From contig JACQAF010000199.1 of assembly GCA_016195145.1 (NCBI GenBank), forward strand, positions 1 through 9,868: a DNA stretch of 9,868 nt, in the 5' to 3' direction. The position numbers and the translations under genes were made by a program. The notes under the pieces are model-generated. The model was not told the DNA's origin. It searched no databases and saw nothing but the letters and a program-made list of their open reading frames with translations. Of the stretch, positions 1-5,793 are shown piece by piece (positions within the stretch are counted from its first letter, which is position 1; each line of letters opens with the position of its first letter). The stretch comes from Rhodospirillales bacterium. GTDB taxonomy: Bacteria > Pseudomonadota > Alphaproteobacteria > CACIAM-22H2.

Positions 1-666
1 GGCGATAATCTCGTGCTGCGCGCCGCCCGCGCGCTTGCCGTCGAGGCGGGGATCGGCCCGGGCGCGGCGATTACGCTGGTCAAACGCTTGCCGGTCGCGG
101 CGGGGCTGGGGGGCGGGTCGGCCGATGCTGCCGCCGCGCTGTGGGCGCTGACGCAGCTGTGGAATATTCCGGCCGGCCGGGTCGACCTGATGCGGCTCGC
201 CGGGCAGCTCGGCGCCGACGTGCCGGCATGCCTTGGCGGCCGGACGGCGTTTATCGGCGGGGTGGGCGAGGATATTGCGCCCGCCCCTAGTTTGCCGCCG
301 GCGGGGCTGGTGCTGGTCAATCCGCGCGTGGCGCTGCCGACGGCGCGCGTCTTCGCCGAAAGGCAGGGCGGGTTCTCGCAACCGGCGCGATTTGCCGCCG
401 CACCGCGCGATGCGCGCGCGCTGGCCGGGCTGCTCGCCGCGCGCGGCAATGACCTTACCGACGCGGCGCGGCGACTCGTGCCGGCGATCGACGACGTGCT
501 CGCCGCCCTGACCGCCAGCCCCGGATGCCGGCTCGCCCGGATGTCGGGCAGCGGGGCGACGTGCTTCGGGCTTTATGACGATGCGCCGGCCGCCGCACGC
601 GCCGCCGAAGCGATTACCGCATCGGCATCCGGCTGGTGGATTATGCCGACCCGGCTTCGCGGCTGA
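1..666 (+). CDS. ispE: 4-diphosphocytidyl-2-C-methyl-D-erythritol kinase, 5'-truncated by window edge
   Basis: A GHMP-superfamily kinase that uses ATP to phosphorylate the 2-hydroxyl of CDP-methylerythritol, a cytoplasmic step of the MEP route to isopentenyl diphosphate. The frame is open from base 1 (GDNLVLRAARAL), so the GTG at 13 is internal and the true start lies upstream. The visible 221 residues compare with roughly 280-300 for the family, so about the first quarter is missing, including the N-terminal substrate-binding part. Visible landmarks are the glycine-rich ATP loop PVAAGLGGGSADAAAAL (from nt 91), the conserved acidic motif GADVPACLGG (Asp codon 217-219), and the C-terminal GHMP motif MSGSGATCFGLY (from nt 541). 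It converges on the Sel1-repeat gene with a 32-bp gap; I see no convincing hairpin plus T-run there. The family is certain enough; there is nothing odd in the visible part. Confidence 0.95.
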   Translation, partial: GDNLVLRAARALAVEAGIGPGAAITLVKRLPVAAGLGGGSADAAAALWALTQLWNIPAGRVDLMRLAGQLGADVPACLGGRTAFIGGVGEDIAPAPSLPPAGLVLVNPRVALPTARVFAERQGGFSQPARFAAAPRDARALAGLLAARGNDLTDAARRLVPAIDDVLAALTASPGCRLARMSGSGATCFGLYDDAPAAARAAEAITASASGWWIMPTRLRG

Positions 667-698
667 ATGGGCCGGTTTGGAACGGCGCGTGGCGCGGG

Positions 699-2183
699 CT
701 AATTGACGGCCGGCTTTCTCGTCGTCGATTTGACCGGCTTGGCGACCTGAACTAGCGCTTCGAGCACGGCGTCGCTCGGCCGGCCATCGACGGACAAGCC
801 CGCATGTTCCTGGAACTGGCGGATCGCGGCGCTGGTCCGCCTGCCAACAACGCCATCGGCTGGCCCCGGGTCGTAGGCGAGCTCGGCGAGAAGCCGCTGG
901 ATCGCGGCGATCATGCTGCGCGACGGCGCGGTTAGCGGGGCTGGTGCGGCGGGCGACGGGGCCGGGGTATCGCGTTGCGCGGCTGATTTTTGTGCGTGCG
1001 CCGCTTCGCGCGCAGCACCGCCGCCAGGGACGGCGGTAAGAGCGGCAGTCATCTCGCGCACCTTTGCCACCGCGCCGTTATCGCCGGCCTTGGCCGCGAG
1101 TTCGTAATGATGCAGGGCCTGACGCGCATTGCGGGGGACGCCGAGGCCGGTTTCATAAATAACGCCGAGATTGTAATGCGCCTGCGGGATGTTCTGTTCG
1201 GCGGCGCGCCCGAACCAGCGTATCGCTTGCGTGAAATCCTGCGGGATGCCGCGCCCCTCGGCATAAGCGACGCCAAGATTGTATTGGGCTTGCGGATTGT
1301 CGCGCTCCGCCGCCGTCAGATACCAGAATAGCGCCTGCACGGCGTCTTTCCCGACGCCAAGGCCGCGTTCGTACAGCACGCCGAGATTGAATTGCGCCCG
1401 GTCGAGACCTTGCGTCGCCGCTTCACGATACCAGTGGGCGGCGCGCTCGTAATTTTGCCGGACGAGGCGTCCCTCGGCGTAGAGATTGCCAAGATCGAGT
1501 TGCTCCGCCGCAGCCCCCGCTTCGGCGGATTGCTGCAGGGAAGCCAGCGTGCGGAGTTGATCGGGCGTAAGGCCCGGCATTGCGTCCGCCAATATATCGG
1601 TTGATCGTGGTGCGGCCGGCGCGGTCGACGCTGGGGCAGCTGCGGGTGCGGTCGCAGGCGGCGGAGATTCGGCAGGTTCATGCACTGCTGTTGGCGTAAC
1701 GATGTCGTCGTCGGGCGGGTGGGGTTCTTCCAAGAGCCAAACGACCAACCATCCGCCGCCGATCAAAGCGACCAACAGCATCGCCGTCGCGGCGATGAGC
1801 GGCCAACGCAGACGCGTGGGTTGGCGAAAATCCCGCGCCTCCCCGGCGAATGCCGAACGGGGGAGATCATCGTCGCGATCCTCTGCCGCATCGTCCTCGG
1901 CAGGGGGCGGGGGGGTGTAATCCAGATCGCGTTCGGGCAGTTCCTTGCGTCGTCGCGCTATCGGCGGCGCTTCGCTCGGATCGCTCTCGTCCGGTGGAAC
2001 GTAGGGGTTGGCGGCGGTCTCGGTCTGGCGCGTTTCGGTCAGAATAATCGCGGCCAGCCATTCGCCCACGCTGACTCCCGCCGCCGCTGCGGCGCGCTCG
2101 GCAATCGCACGGCTCTCGGCGTCGATGCCCTCGATTGTCCAGCGCAGTGGATCGCGGTTGTTGGTGTCGTCTTTTCGGGCCAT
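699..2183 (-). CDS. Membrane-anchored Sel1-repeat protein with C-terminal peptidoglycan-binding domain
   Basis: A 494-aa protein of the alphaproteobacterial Sel1/peptidoglycan-binding type. Domains in order: an N-terminal motif (about 12-48: W15, AGVSVGEWL, W42) shared with the next two genes; an acidic, proline-rich linker (about 55-125); one membrane span (127-151); a Pro/Ala-rich stretch (155-195); four Sel1 repeats (about 225-368, three carrying a clear NLGV-x-YE/AEG-x-G core); an Ala/Pro linker; and a PG_binding_1-like domain (about 423-478, with GPADGVVGRRTSAAIRQFQ). Topology is presumably N-terminus in the cytoplasm with Sel1 and peptidoglycan-binding parts in the periplasm. By analogy with PodJ-like proteins it may take part in envelope organisation or polarity, but this is inference and I give no symbol. 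The ATG at 2181-2183 has only a weak GGAA 8 nt upstream. It follows the 84-aa gene by 96 bp on the same strand. Confidence 0.9.
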   Translation of the reverse strand: MARKDDTNNRDPLRWTIEGIDAESRAIAERAAAAAGVSVGEWLAAIILTETRQTETAANPYVPPDESDPSEAPPIARRRKELPERDLDYTPPPPAEDDAAEDRDDDLPRSAFAGEARDFRQPTRLRWPLIAATAMLLVALIGGGWLVVWLLEEPHPPDDDIVTPTAVHEPAESPPPATAPAAAPASTAPAAPRSTDILADAMPGLTPDQLRTLASLQQSAEAGAAAEQLDLGNLYAEGRLVRQNYERAAHWYREAATQGLDRAQFNLGVLYERGLGVGKDAVQALFWYLTAAERDNPQAQYNLGVAYAEGRGIPQDFTQAIRWFGRAAEQNIPQAHYNLGVIYETGLGVPRNARQALHHYELAAKAGDNGAVAKVREMTAALTAVPGGGAAREAAHAQKSAAQRDTPAPSPAAPAPLTAPSRSMIAAIQRLLAELAYDPGPADGVVGRRTSAAIRQFQEHAGLSVDGRPSDAVLEALVQVAKPVKSTTRKPAVN

Positions 2184-2279
2184 GTCGGCTATTCCATCAT
2201 GTTCCGGCTCGGCGCGCGAGATCGGCGTTGGCGCGGTTGAGCGACGGCGATGGCCATGCCGTCATGCGGCGGCAGCCGG

Positions 2280-2534
2280 TTAGTCGGAGAAGATGCGCGA
2301 GAAGAACCCGCGCTTGCGACCGCGCTCGCGGCCATGGGTGAGCGCTGGCGGCGGCGAGTAATAGGGATTGCGCGAGCCGCCCATTCCGCGCGCCGAACTT
2401 TTGAGCTCGTTTGCAGCGGCGCTAAGAATGGTCTGAGTCAGCCAGTCGCCGACTGACAACCCGGCCTTTCGCGCGGCCAGCTTCGCGGCCTCGCGGGCTT
2501 CCGGTTCGACATCGGGGATAATCCATCGAGCCAC
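2280..2534 (-). CDS. Small protein with PodJ/Sel1-type N-terminal motif and basic-aromatic tail
   Basis: An 84-aa protein of unknown function. Residues 1-40 match the N-terminus of the 494-aa Sel1 protein: W4, EAREAAKLAARKAG, LSVGDWL, W31, with the tryptophans 27 residues apart as in the neighbours. Residues 45-70 are low complexity (SRNPYYSPPP). The protein ends in a strongly basic segment followed by GFFSRIFSD, which could form a short membrane-associating helix or a partner-binding tail. There is no membrane span, repeat or enzyme motif. The start is GTG (2532-2534); nothing in frame upstream is better, and the shared motif begins almost at once, which supports this start. The Shine-Dalgarno is poor: the nearest AAAGG is about 16 nt upstream. 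It probably belongs with the 494-aa gene downstream (96-bp gap). Existence is supported by the conserved motif; function is unknown. Confidence 0.75.
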   Translation of the reverse strand: MARWIIPDVEPEAREAAKLAARKAGLSVGDWLTQTILSAAANELKSSARGMGGSRNPYYSPPPALTHGRERGRKRGFFSRIFSD

Positions 2535-2732
2535 AGCGCGAAATAAAAACCTTTAGAATAGTTAACGCGAATCGGCATCGGTCGCAGACGTATGGTATGT
2601 ATTTATTCTGTCGTTCAGCTAAAGGCCAGTCATTTAACGCTAAATTCTGCCATACAGGGTACCTACTTAGTTAATAATCCGACCGATTGGAATATTATTT
2701 CCAAGTTCACGATTTGCCGATGTTTTCGATTT
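2535..2732. other. AT-rich intergenic region between two motif-sharing genes
   Basis: About 200 bp without a credible gene. By hand count 2541-2740 is about 38% GC, far below the flanking coding DNA. It contains several TTAAC/TTAAT words (near 2561, 2635 and 2670), a GAATC site that fits the GANTC consensus of alphaproteobacterial CcrM methylation, and a GGTACC palindrome. It most likely carries the promoter and control sites of the minus-strand 84-aa gene, but I could not settle on one -35/-10 pair. A 62-codon plus-strand frame here (2592-2780) has no recognisable domain and runs antisense into the neighbouring gene, so I do not call it. Confidence 0.5.
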
Positions 2733-3191
2733 CTATTGTTGCCTGTCGTCGGGTGGGGGCTGTTCGTCCAGCATCGGTAACTGGGCGGCGCTCGCGGCCG
2801 CCCGGCCGGCATCGTCGAGCGCCAAACGAAGTTCGACAAGATCGCCGTCAATGATCGCGGTAACGCGGACACCAAGCAGGGACGACAGGCGCCGCTCAAG
2901 AATGCGGACTGCCGGCGGCCCGCTGCGTCCCGCCGGCGAATGCTCGGGCTTGCCAGACGGTGGGGCCGGGGCGACGGGCATAAATTCGACGGCCGGGTCC
3001 TGGCCGTTGCCTGCAGCGTCGCCCGCTGCGGCGGCGGCGATGGCTGCGTCCTCGATACCGCTCGCCATGCGGATCAGATCGGCGAGCCACGCCTGAACCG
3101 GCACGCCTGCCTTGCGGGCGGCGGCTTCGGCGGCTTCCCGCACCGCCGGCGAAACGCCGGATACCTGCCATGCTGTCAAAGGATCGCCCAT
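2733..3191 (-). CDS. Hypothetical protein with PodJ/Sel1-type N-terminal motif and a ParB-C-like C-terminal segment
   Basis: A 152-aa protein with no firm family assignment. Residues 5-42 carry the same motif as the next two genes (W8, REAAEAAARKAG, VPVQAWLADLI, W35; tryptophans 27 apart). An Ala/Pro/Gly-rich linker follows (about 50-92), then a compact segment, about 94-130 (AVRILERRLSSLLGVRVTA, then DGDLVELRLAL), patterned as helix-strand-strand. The longer frame from 3338 is not used: its extra 49 residues have no family character, the shared motif starts right after the ATG at 3189-3191, and GGAG lies 6 nt upstream of that ATG. The gene is divergent from gmd and first of the three minus-strand motif genes. 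It could be a DNA-binding or dimerising regulator (the N-motif is ribbon-helix-helix-sized), but that is speculation. Confidence 0.75.
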   Translation of the reverse strand: MGDPLTAWQVSGVSPAVREAAEAAARKAGVPVQAWLADLIRMASGIEDAAIAAAAAGDAAGNGQDPAVEFMPVAPAPPSGKPEHSPAGRSGPPAVRILERRLSSLLGVRVTAIIDGDLVELRLALDDAGRAAASAAQLPMLDEQPPPDDRQQ

Positions 3192-3243
3192 TTCCCGCTC
3201 CGGGTCCCGGCCAAGGTGACAGCCGGAATAGTCGATTTGTGGT

Positions 3244-3272
3244 TTTATAGCCCATACAGCGGACGAGATTAA
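3244..3272 (-). promoter_or_regulatory. Possible sigma-70-type promoter for the 152-aa gene
   Basis: On the minus strand, TTAATC (3267-3272) and TATAAA (3244-3249) are separated by 17 bp. The -10 box is good and the -35 box weak (3 of 6). Transcription would begin near 3237, leaving a leader of about 46 nt before the ATG at 3191. The 173-bp divergent gap (3192-3364) must also hold the gmd promoter. For gmd I see only TTGTGC (3286-3291) with a poor -10, so I do not call it. Confidence 0.35.
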
Positions 3273-3364
3273 GTCGCCGGGCCGGTTGTGCGAGAACGAC
3301 GGCAATGCTAAGTCGATAGCCCGCAAGCGATTCTGCACGAAACACCGGACCTTTCGATCCCGCG

Positions 3365-4444
3365 ATGTCGCAACCCGTAGCCCTTATCACCGGTATCACC
3401 GGCCAGGACGGCGCCTATCTCGCCGAGTTTCTGCTGGCCAAGGGGTATGCCGTTCACGGCGTCAAGCGCCGCTCGTCGTCGTTCAATACCGGCCGCGTCG
3501 ACCATCTCTATGCCGATCCGCACGAGAAGGGCGTGCGCTTCTTCATGCATTACGGCGACATGAGCGACGCAACCAACCTGATCCGGCTGGTTCAGGAAAC
3601 CCGGCCGACCGAAATCTATAACCTCGCCGCCCAAAGCCACGTCCAGGTCAGCTTCGAAACCCCGGAATACACGGCCAATGCCGACGCCCTCGGCACGCTG
3701 CGGCTTCTCGAAGCGATGCGCATTCTGGGCATCGAGAAAACCGCGCGTTTCTACCAGGCCTCGACGTCCGAGCTTTACGGCCTGGTCCACGAAACGCCGC
3801 AGCGCGAGACGACGCCCTTCCGGCCGCGCAGCCCCTATGCGGCGGCCAAGCTTTACGGCTACTGGATCACGGTCAATTACCGCGAGGCCTATGGCATGCA
3901 CGCCTCGAACGGCATCCTGTTCAATCACGAAGGGCCGACGCGCGGTGAAACCTTCGTCACCCGCAAGATCACCCGGGCAGTGGCGGCGATCGAGCTTGGC
4001 CTGCAGAAGCGCTTCTACCTCGGCAATCTCGACGCCAAGCGCGACTGGGGCCATGCCCGCGACTATGTCGAGGGCATGTGGATGATCCTGCAGCAGGACG
4101 CGCCCGACGATTACGTTCTGGCGACCGGCGAGACGCATAGCGTGCGCGAATTCACCGAGATTGCGTTTTCGCATCTCGGCCGCCGGATCGCCTGGCGTGG
4201 CGCCGGGGCAACGGAAAAAGGCGTCGACGCCAAGACCGGCGAGGTGCTGGTCGAGGTCGATTCGCGGTACTTCCGTCCGACCGAGGTCGATATCCTGCTG
4301 GGCGACCCGAGCAAGGCCCGTGCTAAACTCGGTTGGCGGCATAAGACGAGCTTCGCCGAACTGGTCGCCGAAATGGTCGCGGCGGATCGCAAGCAGGTGA
4401 AGCTGGAGCATGAATTGCATGGCCGGAGCAATACAGACGCCTGA
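3365..4444 (+). CDS. gmd: GDP-mannose 4,6-dehydratase
   Basis: A cytoplasmic extended short-chain dehydrogenase (359 aa) that converts GDP-D-mannose to GDP-4-keto-6-deoxy-D-mannose using tightly bound NADP. The Rossmann loop GITGQDG is at 10-16, followed by VKRRSSSFNTGRVDHLY (33-49), the Gmd-type cofactor-binding stretch. The catalytic set is complete: T134 in STSELYG, E136, and Y158-x3-K162 in SPYAAAKLYG. RGETFVTRKI (193-202) and RDWGHARDYVEGMW (226-239) are also family hallmarks. The length is typical. The start ATG puts the nucleotide-binding strand at residue 5 as expected, though no clear Shine-Dalgarno is visible. It overlaps the start of fcl, indicating co-translation and a shared product, GDP-L-fucose. 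Some Gmd relatives stop at other 6-deoxyhexoses, but the linked fcl points to fucose. It is read divergently from the 152-aa gene. Confidence 0.97.
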   Translation: MSQPVALITGITGQDGAYLAEFLLAKGYAVHGVKRRSSSFNTGRVDHLYADPHEKGVRFFMHYGDMSDATNLIRLVQETRPTEIYNLAAQSHVQVSFETPEYTANADALGTLRLLEAMRILGIEKTARFYQASTSELYGLVHETPQRETTPFRPRSPYAAAKLYGYWITVNYREAYGMHASNGILFNHEGPTRGETFVTRKITRAVAAIELGLQKRFYLGNLDAKRDWGHARDYVEGMWMILQQDAPDDYVLATGETHSVREFTEIAFSHLGRRIAWRGAGATEKGVDAKTGEVLVEVDSRYFRPTEVDILLGDPSKARAKLGWRHKTSFAELVAEMVAADRKQVKLEHELHGRSNTDA

Positions 4445-5414
4445 TTTCCCGCTCGCCGGCCGGCGCGTTTTCGTCGCCGGGCATCGCGGCATGGTCGGGG
4501 CGGCGATCGCCCGTCGGCTGGCCGCAGTCGATTGCGAGGTGCTGACCGCCGGGCGCGAGACGGTTGATCTTACCCGCCAGCGCGAGACCGAAGACTGGCT
4601 CGCCGCGCAGCGCCCCGATGCGGTGATCCTTGCTGCCGCCCGGGTCGGCGGCATTCACGCCAACAATTCGCGCCCAGCCGAATTCATCTACGAGAATCTG
4701 GCGATCGAGACCAACGTCATCCATGCCGCGTGGCGGACGGGGGTGAAGAAGCTGCTGTTCCTCGGCTCGTCCTGCGTCTATCCGCGCCTCGCGGCGCAGC
4801 CGATGCACGAGGACGCGCTGCTGACCGGCCCGCTCGAGCCGACCAACCAGTGGTACGCAGTGGCCAAGATCGCCGGCCTCAAGATGTGCCAGGCCTATCG
4901 CCGGCAATATGGCTGCAACTTCATCTCGGTCATGCCGACCAACATCTACGGCCCCGGCGACAATTACGATCTCGAACAGAGCCATGTCATCGGCGCGCTG
5001 ATGGTCAAGACGCACCGCGCCAAGGTCGAAGGTGCGGCGAACGTCGAGATCTGGGGCACCGGCACGCCGCGCCGCGAATTCCTCTATGTCGACGATCTCG
5101 CCGACGCCGTCGTCTTCGTGATCGAGAATTACGCCGAGGAGCAGACGATCAATATCGGCGTCGGGCGCGACGTGACGATCCGCGAGCTGGCCGAGACGGT
5201 GGCCGGCGTCGTCGGGTTCCGCGGCAGCTTCGCCTTCAACACCAGCCGCCCCGACGGCGTGCCGCAAAAACTGCTCGATGTGACCCGGCTCGCGCGCCTC
5301 GGCTGGACGGCGAAGACGCCGCTGCGCGACGGGCTGGCGCGGGCCTATGCGTGGTTCCTCGACCAGGGGGCCGCAGCCGGCCAGACGCCGCCGCGCCAAC
5401 AGGCTAGCGGCTAA
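4410..5414 (+). CDS. fcl: GDP-L-fucose synthase (GDP-4-keto-6-deoxymannose 3,5-epimerase/4-reductase)
   Basis: This enzyme epimerises and reduces the Gmd product to GDP-L-fucose with NADPH in the cytoplasm; the gene is also called wcaG in colanic-acid clusters. The protein has 334 aa from the ATG at 4410. The Rossmann loop GHRGMVG is at 24-30. The catalytic residues known from the E. coli enzyme all have counterparts: S120 and C122 in GSSCVYP, Y149-x3-K153 in YAVAK, and H192 in SHVIGALM. EPTNQWYAVAK and MPTNIYGPGDNY are classic family signatures. The frame overlaps gmd by 35 bp. An alternative ATG at 4419 has GGAG 10 nt upstream, while 4410 has AGGTGA 9 nt upstream, so the start is uncertain by three codons. 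The roughly 20 C-terminal residues (QGAAAGQTPPRQQASG) lie past the conserved core. No glycosyltransferase or polymer-export gene is near. Confidence 0.96.
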   Translation: MNCMAGAIQTPDFPLAGRRVFVAGHRGMVGAAIARRLAAVDCEVLTAGRETVDLTRQRETEDWLAAQRPDAVILAAARVGGIHANNSRPAEFIYENLAIETNVIHAAWRTGVKKLLFLGSSCVYPRLAAQPMHEDALLTGPLEPTNQWYAVAKIAGLKMCQAYRRQYGCNFISVMPTNIYGPGDNYDLEQSHVIGALMVKTHRAKVEGAANVEIWGTGTPRREFLYVDDLADAVVFVIENYAEEQTINIGVGRDVTIRELAETVAGVVGFRGSFAFNTSRPDGVPQKLLDVTRLARLGWTAKTPLRDGLARAYAWFLDQGAAAGQTPPRQQASG

Positions 5415-5474
5415 ACTGTTCCTCGGGCGCGGTCTCGTGCGCAGCAAGGCGTATCGGGCGGCAAGGATGCGATG

Positions 5475-5504
5475 TTGCAGGGCGGGCGCCGGTCCGTGTA
5501 TTTT
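5475..5504 (+). promoter_or_regulatory. Likely promoter of tRNA-Gln
   Basis: TTGCAG (5475-5480) and TATTTT (5499-5504) are 18 bp apart, and a GC-rich discriminator (CCGGCTCG) follows directly. The start point would be near 5511, about 40 nt before the tRNA. A GC-rich discriminator is typical of stringently controlled stable-RNA promoters; that this one is so controlled is inference. Confidence 0.45.
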
Positions 5505-5538
5505 CCGGCTCGCCATCGCCGGGCGAGTGACGAGCCGG
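5505..5538. repeat. Nested inverted repeat between fcl and tRNA-Gln
   Basis: CCGGCTCG (5505-5512) is perfectly complementary to CGAGCCGG (5531-5538) across an 18-nt loop. Overlapping it, CTCGCC (5509-5514) can pair with GGCGAG (5522-5527). The two stems compete for the same bases and cannot both form. No T-run follows, so a standard intrinsic terminator is unlikely. It may stop fcl transcription in a factor-assisted way, or be a leader structure removed during tRNA 5' processing. Confidence 0.4.
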
Positions 5539-5550
5539 CGGCAGTGCGAT

Positions 5551-5625
5551 TGGGGCGTCGCCAAGCGGTAAGGCAGCGGATTTTGATTCCGCCATCCGGA
5601 GGTTCGAATCCTCCCGCCCCAGCCA
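5551..5625 (+). tRNA. tRNA-Gln (anticodon UUG, 5583-5585)
   Basis: A complete cloverleaf. The acceptor stem TGGGGCG (5551-5557) pairs with CGCCCCA (5615-5621), with a U-A first pair as is usual for tRNA-Gln. The discriminator is G5622, followed by an encoded CCA (5623-5625). The anticodon stem GCGGA (5576-5580) pairs with TCCGC (5588-5592) around loop TTTTGAT, which places TTG as the anticodon. The T arm is GGAGG-TTCGAAT-CCTCC. It reads CAA codons and, with U34 modification, CAG as well. It lies on the plus strand after fcl but probably has its own promoter. Confidence 0.97.
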
Positions 5626-5694
5626 CGCCCCCTTCCGCTGCCCGGCGATATTGACCGGCGGCCCGCCAGCGTCTATCGGGCAGGGAGGGCCTGC

Positions 5695-5793
5695 CTGCGG
5701 ATCGCTACCTTCAACCTCGAAAATCTTGGCAACCGGCCGGGCCACGCCGAATCGTTTCACGCGCCGGTGGTGGCGGAATTCGACCTGCCGTAA
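5695..5793 (+). pseudogene. N-terminal fragment of an endonuclease/exonuclease/phosphatase (EEP) family gene
   Basis: Thirty-two codons from CTG 5695 read LRIATFNLENLGNRPGHAES and continue for 12 more residues to TAA at 5791-5793. RIATFNLENL is the signature first strand of EEP-family metal-dependent phosphoesterases, which are normally 250 residues or more; in full-length members the Asn of FN helps bind the metal. Here nothing follows: the catalytic Glu, His and Asp motifs are absent in every frame. A good Shine-Dalgarno (GGGAGGG, 5683-5689) stands 5 nt before the first codon, where CTG replaces the expected ATG. The last dozen codons overlap, in antisense, the 3' end of the isochorismatase-family gene and do not look like EEP sequence, so the break point is probably around 5755-5765. 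It is most likely a dead remnant. Confidence 0.6.

Noticed and set aside
667..698. Bidirectional terminator between ispE and the Sel1 gene
   Set aside because: The 32-bp gap has GC-rich words but no clean stem with a T-run on either strand.
2555..2570. CtrA binding site at TTTAGAATAGTTAAC
   Set aside because: Only the TTAAC half matches. The upstream half at N7 spacing is CTTT, not TTAA, so a full site is not supported.
2592..2780. Plus-strand 62-codon frame in and beyond the AT-rich gap
   Set aside because: No recognisable domain or convincing Shine-Dalgarno, and the 3' third runs antisense through the 152-aa gene.
3192..3338. Extending the 152-aa gene by 49 codons to an ATG at 3338
   Set aside because: The extra residues show no family character. 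The shared motif begins directly after the ATG at 3191, which has GGAG 6 nt upstream, and the added stretch contains a likely promoter.
3308..4654. Long minus-strand open frame (448 codons) opposite gmd and fcl
   Set aside because: It is antisense to two certain enzymes. Its content is low-information Arg/Ala/Gly residues created by GC-rich codon bias, with no domain or ribosome-binding site.
4323..5564. Long minus-strand open frame (413 codons) opposite fcl, running into the tRNA
   Set aside because: It is antisense to fcl with all catalytic motifs intact, and it overlaps tRNA-Gln. It is a shadow of high-GC coding bias.
5626..5694. Integrated element or att site at the tRNA-Gln 3' end
   Set aside because: No integrase gene and no second copy of the tRNA 3' end were seen in the window. 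Only the truncated EEP gene hints at past rearrangement.
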